Source: Acidimicrobiia bacterium
Lineage (GTDB): Bacteria > Actinomycetota > Acidimicrobiia > Spongiisociales > UBA11373
Direction of reading: 5' to 3'
Assembly: GCA_040878325.1 (NCBI GenBank)
Contig: JBBDMM010000010.1
Coordinates: 232,658 to 267,974, forward strand
Length of the DNA: 35,317 nt
A program made the translations under genes and the position numbers. Every line of letters starts with the position of its first letter. The stretch's first letter is position 1. The notes under the pieces were generated by a model. It was given only the letters and a program-made list of their open reading frames with translations, ran no database searches and was not told the origin of the DNA. Below, in pieces: positions 7,354 through 16,589 of the stretch.

Positions 7354-7997
7354 CCAGTGTTCTCGTCGTAGACGACGTCGAGCTGTTTCGAACCGGCCTC
7401 GCGGCCGCGCTCGAGCGCGAAGGCTTCACGGTGGCCGGTGAGGCGAGCAACGCCGAGCGGGCCGTGTCGCAGGCCGAATCGCTGCAGCCCGACCTCGTGC
7501 TTCTCGACATCCTCATGCCGGGCATCTCAGGCCTCGACGTCGTAGAGAAGATCAGAGCCGTGTCGCCCCGCTCGAGCGTGGTCATGCTCAGCGCCAGTGA
7601 ATCCGAGGAGGACCTCCTCGAATGCATCAGGGCTGGTGCCCGCGGCTACCTCGTCAAGGACGCCCCGTTCGGCGAGCTGGCGAGCTCGCTCCACTCCGTG
7701 GCCGCCGGCGGCGCGGCGATCTCCGGTCTCATGACCGGCAAGCTGCTCGACGTGCTGTCGCAACTCCTGCGCCACCAGGACTTCGTCGCCCCGCGCCGTC
7801 CCGCCCTCACCGGCCGCGAGATCGAGGTCCTCCAGCATGTCGCCAAGGGAATGACATCAAAGGAGATCGGGCGCGTGCTATTCATAAGCGAGAACACCGT
7901 GAAGAATCACGTGCGCAACATCCTCGACAAGCTGGGCCTCCATTCCCGCAACGAGGCCGTGCTGTACGCGATTCGCGAGCACCTCGTCGAGCTGTGA
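7350..7997 (+). CDS. NarL/FixJ-type response regulator (REC plus LuxR HTH)
   Basis: A 215-residue two-component regulator. The receiver domain has acidic residues at Asp8-Asp9, the phospho-acceptor Asp53 in LLDILMPG, Ser81 in the switch position and Lys103. A LuxR-type helix-turn-helix (about 148-211, LTGREIEVLQHVAKGMTSKEIG) should bind DNA as a dimer. No sensor kinase gene is adjacent, so it is an orphan within this window. GTG overlaps the hpf stop (GTGA), and the HEAT-repeat gene starts 1 nt after its stop. Operon position suggests that it shares regulation, or function, with the HEAT and HD-GYP proteins. Its targets cannot be deduced. Confidence 0.92.
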   Translation: MTSVLVVDDVELFRTGLAAALEREGFTVAGEASNAERAVSQAESLQPDLVLLDILMPGISGLDVVEKIRAVSPRSSVVMLSASESEEDLLECIRAGARGYLVKDAPFGELASSLHSVAAGGAAISGLMTGKLLDVLSQLLRHQDFVAPRRPALTGREIEVLQHVAKGMTSKEIGRVLFISENTVKNHVRNILDKLGLHSRNEAVLYAIREHLVEL

Positions 7998-7998
7998 A

Positions 7999-9048
7999 AT
8001 GACCGATCAGTCGACCGCCACGACGGCTCCCGACACCACCGTCGATTGGAACGGGCAGCAATTCGAATTGGTTCGGGCAGTCTTCGACTCATCGTCGGCG
8101 GGCTCCACCGACTCCCTACTTCTCGAGCGGGTCCGCGCCGAGTTCCCGGGACGCGGTGACGACCTCCACGCCGGAGTCGGAGTGCTGCGGGATCTCCTTC
8201 GCATCGAGCAGCGCCCCGAACGATTCCGCCGGGTGCTACGGGTCTGGACCAGCAGGATCGCCAACGCGATTCGTCGCGGCGACTTCCACGCTGCCGGCAC
8301 CTGGATGCGGGCGGTAACTGAGTCTCCCGTGTTTCCGAACGACTTTGCGATCTACGTGGTTGAAGCGGTCCGTGAACTGTCGCGCGAGGAACTGCTCGAG
8401 GAGTTGGTCGTGAAGCTCGCCAAGGCCGGCGATCCTCCGGCAGCCGCCCCGTTGCTCATGGCCTGGGGCGAGCCGTTGGTGGAGTACCTCGTCGGTGGCA
8501 TGGCCACCGATTCGCCGCCGGTGAATCGCCGCCACCTGGTGGAGTACCTCGGAATGGCGGGCCGTGCCGACGTCAGGCTGCTCACGCCTCATCTGCGCGA
8601 CCCCCGCTGGTTCATCGTGCGCAACCTTGCCAGCGCGATCGGCCGCACCGGTCGTGAGACCGCAGTCCCGGCCCTCGAAGGGGTCCTCGAACATCCCGAC
8701 GACCGGGTTCGGGTCGAGGTGATACGCGCCTTGACCGTTCTCGGAGGCGAGGACGGCATCGCTCCGGCGCTCAGGGCCCTCGGCGACGAGAGCCCGCGTG
8801 TGCGGCAGGCGGCCGTATCGCTGTTGCGGGCCTCGCCTAGCGACTCAGTGGTCGACGGCGTGGCTTCCGTCCTCGAGTCGGGTTCGCACAGCGCAGATGA
8901 CGCCCGGAGGCTCGTCGACGTGATCGCCGAACGGCGCTCGCCGGCCGCGCGCACCGCACTCGAGCGACTCGCCGGGAAGCGATCCGGGTTCGGCTCGGGG
9001 CGGACCGTGCGCGACGCCGCCAAGGCAGTGCTGGAGCGCATGCGATGA
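7999..9048 (+). CDS. HEAT-repeat protein
   Basis: A 349-residue, largely alpha-helical cytosolic protein. The C-terminal half (about 180-349) contains tandem HEAT-like units with regularly spaced DPRWFIVRNLASAIG, DDRVRVEVIRALTVLG and SPRVRQAAVSLL helices, a scaffold for protein-protein contact. The N-terminal part (about 1-170) has no domain that I recognise. There is no signal peptide and no catalytic motif. The ATG follows the response regulator stop by 1 nt, and its own stop overlaps the HD-GYP start (ATGA). The arrangement suggests that it links the regulator to the HD-GYP protein, but this is inference only. Confidence 0.8.
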   Translation: MTDQSTATTAPDTTVDWNGQQFELVRAVFDSSSAGSTDSLLLERVRAEFPGRGDDLHAGVGVLRDLLRIEQRPERFRRVLRVWTSRIANAIRRGDFHAAGTWMRAVTESPVFPNDFAIYVVEAVRELSREELLEELVVKLAKAGDPPAAAPLLMAWGEPLVEYLVGGMATDSPPVNRRHLVEYLGMAGRADVRLLTPHLRDPRWFIVRNLASAIGRTGRETAVPALEGVLEHPDDRVRVEVIRALTVLGGEDGIAPALRALGDESPRVRQAAVSLLRASPSDSVVDGVASVLESGSHSADDARRLVDVIAERRSPAARTALERLAGKRSGFGSGRTVRDAAKAVLERMR

Positions 9049-10349
9049 GCGAGCTCCTCGGCCACAACTTTCTCCGTGCCCTGTCGCACCTCGGGCAGCG
9101 CATAAACCGCATCGACGATGAAGATCTGCGCGAGGCGGCAATCACCGCGCTCGCCGACGCGGGCGAGGTGCTCACTGCTGGTTCCGGCGAGGCCGTCATC
9201 ACCGTCGCTGCCGACGCGTTCTACCTCGATCGGCGAATGCTCGCCCACGCCTCGACCGAGTTCCACAGCATGCTCCAGTCGATGAAGCAGCGGAGGGTCG
9301 ACTCGATAACGATTCGCAAGGGGGCTACCCGCCGGGATCTCGCCGATCTGGCCGCCCTGGTGACGGGCCACTCGTCGGACTTGCCGGCAGACGGCACGGT
9401 GCGAATCAACGAGCGGGCGATGTCCACCTCCGATCTCGACATCCGTCCGATGTCGGGGCTACGCCGTAGCTATGCCGAGTCCCTCGACGCCCTGCGGGGC
9501 GTGTCCACCACTCGGACCCTCGAGCTCGGCGAGGTGCTGGATGTCGTCGACGGATTCATAGCCGGAGGTGCGACCGATCCGGGTGCCTCGCTGCTGATGG
9601 CAACCGTGCAAAACCACGACGAGATCACTTACTACCACTCGGTGAATGTCTGCCTCTTGTCGATGGCGCTGGGGCGCTTCGCCGGCCTTGGGAAGGAGCA
9701 GGTGCGGCTGCTCGGACTGGGGGCGCTGCTCCATGACATCGGACGCGTCGTGGTGGACGAGGCTGCCCTGTCCCGTGAAGGACGCCTGTCGAACGAGGAC
9801 TGGGCCCAGGTTCGCCTCCACCCGCAGGAGGGTGCCCTGGCGATCCTGACCGCTTCCGGACCCGGTCAGGAACTCGCCGCGGCCGTAGCGCTCGAGCACC
9901 ATGTGCGTGTCGACGGCGGCGGATATCCCGGCCTGAGCGGACGACGCCCCTCGTTGTTCAGCCGCATGGTCGCCATCGCCGACTCCTACGACGCGATCAC
10001 GTCGCATCGGCCCTACCGCCCGGCCCGTACGCCGAACGAGGCGCTCCATGTGCTCCTGGCCGGGGCGGGAACGGCCTACGACGCCGATCTACTCAAGCTC
10101 TTCATCGAGATGATGGGCCACTACCCGCCGGGGTCGCTCCTCCGTCTCAATGGAGGTGAGATCGTGATGATTACGCCCGCCGATGGGCCGGTGGTGGTGC
10201 GGGAGGGCGACGGTGCCCTCGTCGAACGCCCCCGTCCGATCGTCTTCCCTCCGGGCGACGTGGTCGCTCAGCTCCTCCCGGCCGAGGCCGGAGTGGACCC
10301 CAGTTCTCTGCTCGAAATCCTGGAACAGGGCGAGCACGCCGAACGTTGA
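9045..10349 (+). CDS. HD-GYP domain phosphohydrolase (probable cyclic dinucleotide phosphodiesterase)
   Basis: A 434-residue protein with a C-terminal HD-GYP domain. The upstream metal-ligand His198 (YYHSVNVCLL), the HD pair His230-Asp231 in LLHDIGR, His285-His286, GGGYP at 291-295 and ADSYDAITS at 312-320 are all present. Residues 1-160 form an uncharacterised N-terminal domain without REC or membrane segments; about 60 residues follow the catalytic domain. HD-GYP enzymes typically hydrolyse c-di-GMP, and a few act on other cyclic dinucleotides. All key residues are in place, so activity is likely; the substrate is inferred. No GGDEF protein is encoded in the window. Confidence 0.88.
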   Translation: MSELLGHNFLRALSHLGQRINRIDDEDLREAAITALADAGEVLTAGSGEAVITVAADAFYLDRRMLAHASTEFHSMLQSMKQRRVDSITIRKGATRRDLADLAALVTGHSSDLPADGTVRINERAMSTSDLDIRPMSGLRRSYAESLDALRGVSTTRTLELGEVLDVVDGFIAGGATDPGASLLMATVQNHDEITYYHSVNVCLLSMALGRFAGLGKEQVRLLGLGALLHDIGRVVVDEAALSREGRLSNEDWAQVRLHPQEGALAILTASGPGQELAAAVALEHHVRVDGGGYPGLSGRRPSLFSRMVAIADSYDAITSHRPYRPARTPNEALHVLLAGAGTAYDADLLKLFIEMMGHYPPGSLLRLNGGEIVMITPADGPVVVREGDGALVERPRPIVFPPGDVVAQLLPAEAGVDPSSLLEILEQGEHAER

Positions 10350-10356
10350 GCGAGAA

Positions 10357-10398
10357 TCAAGACTCAAGAATCAAGAGCCAAGATTCAAGAACCAAGAA
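10357..10398 (+). repeat. Heptamer tandem repeat (YCAAGAN x6)
   Basis: Six consecutive 7-bp units: TCAAGAC, TCAAGAA, TCAAGAG, CCAAGAT, TCAAGAA, CCAAGAA. The period is strict and the sequence AT-rich for this genome. The units supply the left arm of the hairpin at 10372-10433. Confidence 0.88.
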
Positions 10399-10433
10399 TC
10401 GATTGCTGGGCTCGTCTTGGTTCTTGGCTCTTG
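10372..10433 (+). terminator. Hairpin after the hpf/HD-GYP operon, probable terminator
   Basis: AAGAACCAAGA (10387-10397) pairs with TCTTGGTTCTT (10415-10425), and CAAGAGCC (10372-10379) with GGCTCTTG (10426-10433), leaving a 7-nt bulge. The 19 paired bases lie 22 nt after the HD-GYP stop and before the secA promoter. There is no clear U-tract, so a terminator role is likely but unproven. Confidence 0.5.
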
Positions 10434-10477
10434 CTTCCGGTCCGAGCGACCCTGTTCTCTGACCAACCGCCTCTCTC

Positions 10478-10483
10478 TATCAT
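10478..10483 (+). promoter_or_regulatory. Putative -10 box of leaderless secA transcript
   Basis: TATCAT, close to the TATAAT consensus, ends 9 nt before the secA ATG. No Shine-Dalgarno sequence intervenes. Confidence 0.55.
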
Positions 10484-10492
10484 GAACTCTCA

Positions 10493-13120
10493 ATGGCCTT
10501 TCTGAAGAAGATCCTTCGCGCGGGCGAAGGCAAGTCACTCAAAATCCTCGAGCGCCTCGTCGTCGCGGTGAACGCCTTCGAACCGGCGATCTCCGCGCTG
10601 TCCGATGAGCAGTTGCGTGCCAAGACGGCAGAGTTCAGGCAACGCCTGGCGGACGGGTCGACCCTCGCCGACATTGAGGCCGAGGCGTTCGCCGTCGTCC
10701 GGGAAGCGGCGAAGCGGGTTCTCGGCCAACGGCACTTCGATGTCCAGGTCATCGGCGCTGGCGCGCTCCACGATGGCTCCATCGCCGAGATGAAGACCGG
10801 TGAGGGCAAGACGCTGGTGTCGACCATGCCGGCATACCTCAACGCACTCGAAAGCAAGGGTGTCCACATCGTCACGGTCAACGACTACCTGGCGCGCCGC
10901 GATGCCGAGTGGATGGGGGCGATCCATCGCTTCCTCGGGCTCGAAGTGGGTCTGATTCAGTCGGACATGCAACCCGAAGAACGCCGGCCCCAGTACGCCG
11001 CAGACATCACCTACGGCACGAACAACGAGTTCGGTTTCGACTATCTGCGCGACAACATGGCGATGGATCCCCGCTACATGGTGCAGCGCGGGCACAACTA
11101 CGCGATCGTCGACGAGGTGGACTCGATCCTCGTCGACGAGGCGAGGACGCCACTGATCATCAGCGGACGAGTCGCCGAGACCGCCAAGTGGTATCGCGAC
11201 TTCGCCCGCATCGCCGATCGCCTCAAGGACGAGATCCATTATGAGATCGACGAAGGCAAACGCCAGGTGATCACCACCGAGGGGGGCGTGACCCAGGTGG
11301 AGAAATTCCTCGGGGTCGAGAACATGTACGACCACACGAATGTCGACCTCGTGCATCACCTCGATGTCGCGTTGAAGGCGAAGACGCTCTACAAGCGCGA
11401 CGTCGACTATGTGATCACCAACGGCGAGATCAAGATCGTCGACGAGTTCACCGGACGCATCCTCGAGGGCCGTCGTTACAGCGAGGGTCTCCACCAGGCG
11501 ATCGAGGCAAAGGAGGGCGTGCGGATCAAAGAGGAGAACCAGACTCTGGCGACGATCACCCTCCAGAACTTCTTCCGGCTCTACGACAAGCTGGCGGGAA
11601 TGACCGGCACCGCATCCACCGAAGCCGGCGAGTTCATGGAGATCTACAAACTCGAAGTCGTCGAGGTGCCCACCAATGAGCCCGTTGCGCGCCTCGATCA
11701 ACCCGACCTCGTCTATATGACCGAGGACGCCAAGTTTGAGGCCCTCACCCAGGACATCGTCGAGCGAAACGCCCTCGGGCAGCCGATCTTGATCGGCACG
11801 GTCTCCATCGAGAAGTCGGAGCGGCTCTCCAACGTCCTCAAGAAGCACGGGATCCCCCACGAGGTCCTCAATGCCAAGCAGCATGAGCGGGAGGCCCTGA
11901 TCATCGCTCAGGCGGGGAGGCTGGGGGGAGTCACCGTGGCCACCAACATGGCCGGACGCGGCGTCGACATCAGGCTGGGAGGGAACCCCGAAGAGATGGC
12001 GCGTATCGAGATGCGCAAGCGGGGACTCGAGCCCGACACCCCGGATTGGGACGAAGGGTATGACGAGGCTCACGCGGCGCTCGTTCCCGAAGCCCGTGCG
12101 CAGGAGGAGAAGGTGATCGAACTCGGAGGGCTATACGTGCTCGGCACCGAACGCCACGAGTCACGCCGGATCGACAATCAGCTGCGGGGGCGCTCGGGCC
12201 GGCAGGGTGATCCCGGAGAGTCCCGGTTCTACCTGTCCCTCGAGGATGACCTGATGCGCCGTTTCGCCACCGACCGGGTGCAGTCGATCATGCGGCGGCT
12301 CAAGATTCCCGAGGACGTGCCTATCGAGCACGGGATGGTCACCAAGGCGATCGAGCGCGCCCAGCGCCAGGTCGAGTCGCAGAACTTCGAGATCCGCAAG
12401 AACGTGCTGAAGTACGACGAGGTGATGAACCGCCAGCGCGAGGTCATCTACGGATGGCGGCAGCGGGTCCTCGAGGGCCGAGATACCGAGGAGCTCGTCC
12501 GCGACTGGATCGATGAGGTGGTCGAAGGGACGGTCGCCGCTGCCATCAACGACGACGTGGCGCCATCGAACTGGGACCGCGAGGATCTTCATCAGCGTCT
12601 TGTCGCCGTCTTTCCCACCCGGATGCCGTCCGAGTCGCTCGTCGCCGGAACGTTCACCGTCGATGAAGTAGCTGAGAAAGCGGTCGAAGACGCCCAGGAG
12701 GTGTACACCGCTCGGGCCGAGGAACTGGGGCCGGATCTGCTGCGCTCGCTCGAGCGGACGGTGGTGCTGTCGATCGTCGACAACAAGTGGCGGGAGCACC
12801 TGGCCGAGATGGACTACCTGCGTTCAGGTGTCGGTCTGCGGGCGATGGGTCAACGCGATCCGCTCACCGAGTACCAGCGCGAGGCCTTCGACATGTTCTC
12901 CGACATGGTCGACTCGATCAAAGACGACGCCGTCAAATACCTTTATCACGCCCAGGTCGTCCAACCGAAGGCAAAGCCCGACCCGGTGGTCCAACTGGGT
13001 GGTACCGGCGGTGCCGCTCTCAAGCGCCAGGCGACAGCCGATGGCAAGGTCGGTCGCAACGAACCCTGTCCCTGCGGAAGCGGCAAGAAGTACAAGAAGT
13101 GTCATGGGGCCGCTGCGTAG
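10493..13120 (+). CDS. secA: Preprotein translocase ATPase SecA
   Basis: The motor of the Sec pathway, which pushes unfolded secretory proteins through SecYEG at the membrane using ATP. The 875-residue length is that of a housekeeping SecA1. Walker A lies in MKTGEGKT at 100-107, the DEVDS Walker B at 207-211, [12 protein letters not shown] is the conserved motif VI region, and the C-terminal SEC-C zinc site has Cys859, Cys861, Cys870 and His871 in [14 protein letters not shown]. The ATG follows a -10-like TATCAT without a ribosome-binding site, so the message is probably leaderless. It is separated from the upstream operon by a hairpin and followed closely by prfB. Confidence 0.97.
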
Positions 13121-13131
13121 CGCCGGCCCCC

Positions 13132-13137
13132 TAACCT
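13132..13137 (+). promoter_or_regulatory. Putative -10 box of leaderless prfB transcript
   Basis: TAACCT ends 7 nt before the prfB ATG at 13145, in the 24-nt gap after secA. No Shine-Dalgarno sequence is present. Confidence 0.55.
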
Positions 13138-13144
13138 CTCTGGC

Positions 13145-14252
13145 ATGACCGACGATCCTCGCGCCTCCATCGCCTCGCTTCGTACTCGCCTCGCCGATGC
13201 CCGGAGGTTTCTTTGACGTCGAGGCCAAGCGGGATGGTCTCGCCGACCTGAGGGATCGGGCGGCCGAGCCCAACCTCTGGAGCGACCGCGAGAAAGCCCT
13301 CGAAGTCACCCGGACCCTTGCGCGCAATGAGGGGATCGTCGACCGGTCGGATCGGCTTTCTGCGGCGATCGATGATGCCGAGCTGCTGCTGCAGCTCGCC
13401 GACGAAGAGTCCGATGCCGCCGCCGCCGGCGACGTGGCCCGCGAGCTCGGCGCGATCGATGCCGAGTTGTCGAAGATCGAACGCGAGGCGCTCTACTTCG
13501 GCGAATACGACGACAGCCCGGCAATCCTCAGCGTTCACGCCGGGGCGGGTGGTGTCGACGCATCAGACTGGGCCGAGATGCTCCTGCGGATGTATCTCCG
13601 CTTCCTGGAGCGCTCCGGCTTCGAAGTGGAAGTGGACGAGTACCTCGAAGCCGAGGAGGCCGGAATTCGTTCCGCCACGATCACTGTCCGCGGCGACCGG
13701 CCATACGGAACGCTCGAAGGGGAGCGCGGCGTACATCGTCTCGTCCGGATCAGCCCTTTCGACTCGGCGGCCCGAAGGCACACTTCGTTCGCCGGGGTCG
13801 ACGTGATCCCCGAAGTGGAGGTCGAGGATGTCGAGATCGATCCCGACGACCTCCGGGTGGACACCTTTCGAGCGTCAGGCGCCGGCGGGCAGCACATCAA
13901 CAAGACCGACTCGGCGGTGCGGATCACCCACCTGCCCAGCGGGCTCGTCGTGGCGTGCCAGGCGGAGAGGTCGCAGCTGCAGAATCGCAACAGAGCGATG
14001 GCGCTGCTCGCCGCCCGTCTGGCCGAGCTGGCGCGCCGTGAGCGTGAGGACCATCTCGACGAGATCAGAGGTGAGCAGGGGGAGGCGGCCTGGGGTCGGC
14101 AGATTCGCTCCTATGTCCTCCAGCCGTATCAGATGGCCAAGGATCTCCGCACCGATACAGAGGTGGGCAATGTCACCGGCGTCCTCGATGGCGAACTGGA
14201 GCCATTCGTCGACGCGTATCTGCAGTGGCGTCGCGAGCAAACGGAGAAATAG
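13145..14252 (+). CDS. prfB: Peptide chain release factor 2, with programmed +1 frameshift
   Basis: Release factor 2 reads UGA and UAA stop codons and triggers peptide release. The gene is split: 23 codons from the ATG at 13145 run into an in-frame TGA at 13214, and translation continues in the +1 frame from GAC at 13215. The full protein is 368 residues, normal for RF2. The stop-recognition tripeptide SPF is at 203-205 and the peptidyl-transfer GGQ at 247-249, in SGAGGQHINKTDSA. The shift site is the textbook autoregulatory element, so this is not a sequencing error. The message appears leaderless, from TAACCT 7 nt upstream. ftsE follows after 119 nt. Confidence 0.95.
13203..13217 (+). promoter_or_regulatory. 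prfB programmed +1 frameshift site
   Basis: GGAGG at 13203-13207 acts as an internal Shine-Dalgarno 3 nt before CTT TGA C (13211-13217). When RF2 is scarce the ribosome pauses at TGA and slips forward on CTTT, reading GAC next and making more RF2. The slippery CTT, the TGA stop and the following C all match the known element. Confidence 0.95.
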
Positions 14253-14293
14253 CGCAGCGCCTCACAATCACCGGTGTTGTTTTAGGCCACCGC

Positions 14294-14299
14294 TAACCT
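14294..14299 (+). promoter_or_regulatory. Putative -10 box upstream of ftsE
   Basis: TAACCT lies in the 119-nt prfB-ftsE spacer, about 73 nt before the ftsE ATG. It would give a leader of about 65 nt. GAGAGG near 14357-14362 may serve as the ribosome-binding site. Confidence 0.4.
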
Positions 14300-14371
14300 C
14301 GCCCCGAGCGTCACGGGCGGGTGGGTGCCGACGGCTGACGTCGAGAGCAGCACTCCGAGAGGCGTATTTAC

Positions 14372-15109
14372 ATGATCCGGTTGCAGGATGTAGCAAAGAT
14401 CTACGACGGCGGCACCGTTGCCGTCCGGGATGTAGATCTCGAGATTTCGAAGGGGGAGTTCGTCTTCCTCGTCGGCCCGTCCGGGTCCGGCAAGTCCACC
14501 CTCATCCGCCTGATGCTCCGCCAGGAGCTGCCCACCTCGGGTCGAATCTGGGTCGCCGGGAAGGACATCACCACGCTCCCCGGCTGGAAGGTGCCCCTGC
14601 TCCGCCGCTCGATAGGCACCGTGTTCCAGGACTTCAAGCTGCTGCCGAGCAAGACCGTTCACGAAAACGTCGCCTTCGCCCTCGAAGTCATCGGCCGCCC
14701 GAAGCACGTGATCCGGTCACAAGTGCCGCAGGTGCTGAAGCTGGTCGGTCTCGCCGCCAAGGCGGATCGCCTGCCCAACCAGCTGTCAGGCGGCGAACAG
14801 CAGCGGGTATCGATCGCCCGGGCCTTCGTCAACCGGCCCTTGATCTTGCTGGCGGACGAGCCGACGGGAAACCTAGACCCTGCCACCTCGGTCGGGATCA
14901 TGCGCCTCCTCGACCGGATCAACCGCACCGGGACGACCGTGGTGATGGCTACGCACGACCACGCCATCGTCGACGCGATGCGGAGACGGGTCGTTGCGCT
15001 CGAACGCGGTCGTGTGATTCGCGACCAGAGCCGTGGGGCGTACCAGATGGGGGCCGGGGAATCCGTCACTGCCGGTTTCGCCGACGGTCCCGGCGGCGCC
15101 GAGGCTTGA
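14372..15109 (+). CDS. ftsE: Cell division ATP-binding protein FtsE
   Basis: The ATPase of the FtsEX complex, which works at the septum to activate peptidoglycan hydrolases rather than to transport a substrate. The 245 residues contain Walker [10 protein letters not shown] at 35-43, the ABC signature LSGGEQQR at 138-145, Walker [12 protein letters not shown] and the switch His in MATHDH. The FtsE hallmark [18 protein letters not shown] is also visible. The C-terminal tail after about residue 222 is a short Gly-rich extension. ftsX begins 1 nt after the stop. ftsEX followed by smpB is a common actinobacterial gene order. Confidence 0.96.
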   Translation: MIRLQDVAKIYDGGTVAVRDVDLEISKGEFVFLVGPSGSGKSTLIRLMLRQELPTSGRIWVAGKDITTLPGWKVPLLRRSIGTVFQDFKLLPSKTVHENVAFALEVIGRPKHVIRSQVPQVLKLVGLAAKADRLPNQLSGGEQQRVSIARAFVNRPLILLADEPTGNLDPATSVGIMRLLDRINRTGTTVVMATHDHAIVDAMRRRVVALERGRVIRDQSRGAYQMGAGESVTAGFADGPGGAEA

Positions 15110-15110
15110 C

Positions 15111-15992
15111 GTGAGGTTCCAATACATCCTCGAGCAGGCGATCTCGAACCTCCGTCGCAACGTGCTGGTGGTGTTCGCGGCCGTGGTGGCGGTGCTCGTG
15201 ATGCTCGCCCTGGTGTTCGGGACGATCGTGGTGCGTTGGTCGATCGACAAGGACATCGGCCGCTGGGACGACAACGTAAGGGTGATCGCCTTCCTGAGCG
15301 ACGACCTGAGCATCGAAGAGATCGACGGCATGCAGGCGGAGATCCAGACCTGGGGCGAGGTCGACGAGGTCACCTACTTCACCAAGTCTCAGGCGCTCGA
15401 CGAGTTCCGGGACATCTTCTCCGATCAGCCGTCCCTCATCGACATCGTCGAGGAGGATCCATCGATCCTGCCCGCCTCGTTCCGTATCAAGCCTGCCGAG
15501 GCCGCGGACTACTCGGCGATCCGCGACCGGCTGGTGGTGGTTGACGGCGTCTCGCAGGTGTCGTCGGCCGACGAGGCGATCGATGCGCTGGTCGCGCGGG
15601 CAGGCCATATGCGGGCGTTCGCGCTGTGGATCATGGTCATCCTCGGGGCGGCGGCGGTGGTGCTGATCGCCAACACCATTCGGATAGCCATCTTCGCCCG
15701 CAGGGACGAGATCGGCATCATGAAGCTGGTCGGCGCCGGCAACTGGTTCGTACGGATTCCATTCCTGCTGGAGGGCGTGATCGAAGGGGTGATCGGTGCC
15801 GTGCTCGCCATCGCCCTGGTGTGGTCGGTGGGCGGTTCTATCGCCGCGCTGCTGTCCACCGCCACCGACGGCGGGTCGATCAGCCCCCCCACCGACTTCA
15901 TGCTCCGGCAGGCACTGCTGCTGCTCGGGTTCGGTGCCGGCACAGGGTTGCTCGGCAGCGCCTTCGGGATGTGGGGATTCCTGAGAGACTGA
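15111..15992 (+). CDS. ftsX: Cell division protein FtsX
   Basis: The membrane partner of FtsE, passing ATPase-driven motion to peptidoglycan hydrolases outside the cell. The 293 residues show one N-terminal membrane segment (about 18-40), an extracellular domain of roughly 125 residues, and three C-terminal membrane segments separated by short loops (from about 168 on). The NTIRIAIFARRDEIGIMKLVGAGNWFVR stretch between the second and third segments is the MacB/FtsX-family core. The GTG at 15111 is preferred because it is next to the ftsE stop and gives the usual FtsX start (VRFQYILEQAISNLRRN). A longer in-frame reading inside ftsE is rejected. Confidence 0.94.
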   Translation: MRFQYILEQAISNLRRNVLVVFAAVVAVLVMLALVFGTIVVRWSIDKDIGRWDDNVRVIAFLSDDLSIEEIDGMQAEIQTWGEVDEVTYFTKSQALDEFRDIFSDQPSLIDIVEEDPSILPASFRIKPAEAADYSAIRDRLVVVDGVSQVSSADEAIDALVARAGHMRAFALWIMVILGAAAVVLIANTIRIAIFARRDEIGIMKLVGAGNWFVRIPFLLEGVIEGVIGAVLAIALVWSVGGSIAALLSTATDGGSISPPTDFMLRQALLLLGFGAGTGLLGSAFGMWGFLRD

Positions 15993-16001
15993 TGAGCGAG
16001 C

Positions 16002-16041
16002 CCTCGCTTCGCTCGGGCGGCGATTGGCGATTGGCGATCCG
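16002..16041 (+). repeat. 15-bp word plus CGATTGG heptamer run
   Basis: CCTCGCTTCGCTCGG (16002-16016) is followed after 4 bases by CGATTGG x2 and CGATCCG (16021-16041). GGCGAT and ATCGCC can pair just after the run. The element starts 10 bases after the ftsX stop. Apart from this, the spacer 15993-16129 holds only the smpB ribosome-binding site. Confidence 0.82.
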
Positions 16042-16129
16042 CAAGAATCGCCCGAAATCCTGTGGCGCGTTGCGCATCGCGCCTTGCGAATTGCGGCCTC
16101 CCTGGACGGATGCAGCCTGGAGATCTGAG

Positions 16130-16588
16130 ATGGCAATCAAAACGATCGCTACCAATCGGCGGGCTCGGTTCGACTACGAGATAACCGAGTCGTTCGAAGC
16201 CGGCCTCGTGCTGGTCGGCTCGGAGGTGAAGAGCCTGCGCAACGGCCGCGCCGACCTCAAGGACTCGTATGCCGCGGTGAAGGAGGGCGAGATGTGGCTG
16301 TACGGCCTGAGGATCTCGCCGTACGAATTCGCCGCCGAAGGGGGACACGACCCCGAACGCCCTCGCAAGCTGCTGCTGCACCGGCTGGAGATCTCCCGAA
16401 TCGGAGCGAAGCTCGCCGAGAAGGGCCTCACCCTGATCCCCACCTCGCTCTACTTCAAGGACGGCAAGGCCAAGGTCGAACTGGGCCTCGGCAAGGGCAA
16501 GAGTCGATACGACAAACGAGAAACCGTCAAGCGCCGCGAAGCGGACCGAGAGATGCAGCGTGCGATCCGGCACAAGAGCATCGACTGA
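16130..16588 (+). CDS. smpB: SsrA-binding protein SmpB
   Basis: SmpB binds tmRNA and carries it into the A site of stalled ribosomes for trans-translation. The 152 residues match the family length and include the OB-fold core TNRRARFDYEI, GLVLVGSEVKSLRNGRADLKDSYA, HDPERPRKLLLH, TLIPTSLYFKDGKAKVELGLGKGK and the basic C-terminal tail KRREADREMQRAIRHK, which enters the mRNA channel. The ATG at 16130 follows GGAG by 7 nt. Its partner RNA gene ssrA starts 167 nt downstream. An in-frame reading further upstream runs through ftsX and repeat DNA and is not native. Confidence 0.96.
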   Translation: MAIKTIATNRRARFDYEITESFEAGLVLVGSEVKSLRNGRADLKDSYAAVKEGEMWLYGLRISPYEFAAEGGHDPERPRKLLLHRLEISRIGAKLAEKGLTLIPTSLYFKDGKAKVELGLGKGKSRYDKRETVKRREADREMQRAIRHKSID

Positions 16589-16589
16589 G

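Noticed and set aside
10535-12073. 512-codon open frame on the minus strand within secA
   Set aside because: A shadow of secA codon bias; secA itself is fully conserved on the plus strand.
13145-13216. Apparent frameshift or sequencing error at the start of prfB
   Set aside because: The CTT TGA C site with a nearby GGAGG is the known programmed frameshift, so the gene is intact.
15626-16129. Long N-terminal extension of SmpB
   Set aside because: Overlaps ftsX in another frame and crosses repeat DNA; the family starts at the ATG at 16130.
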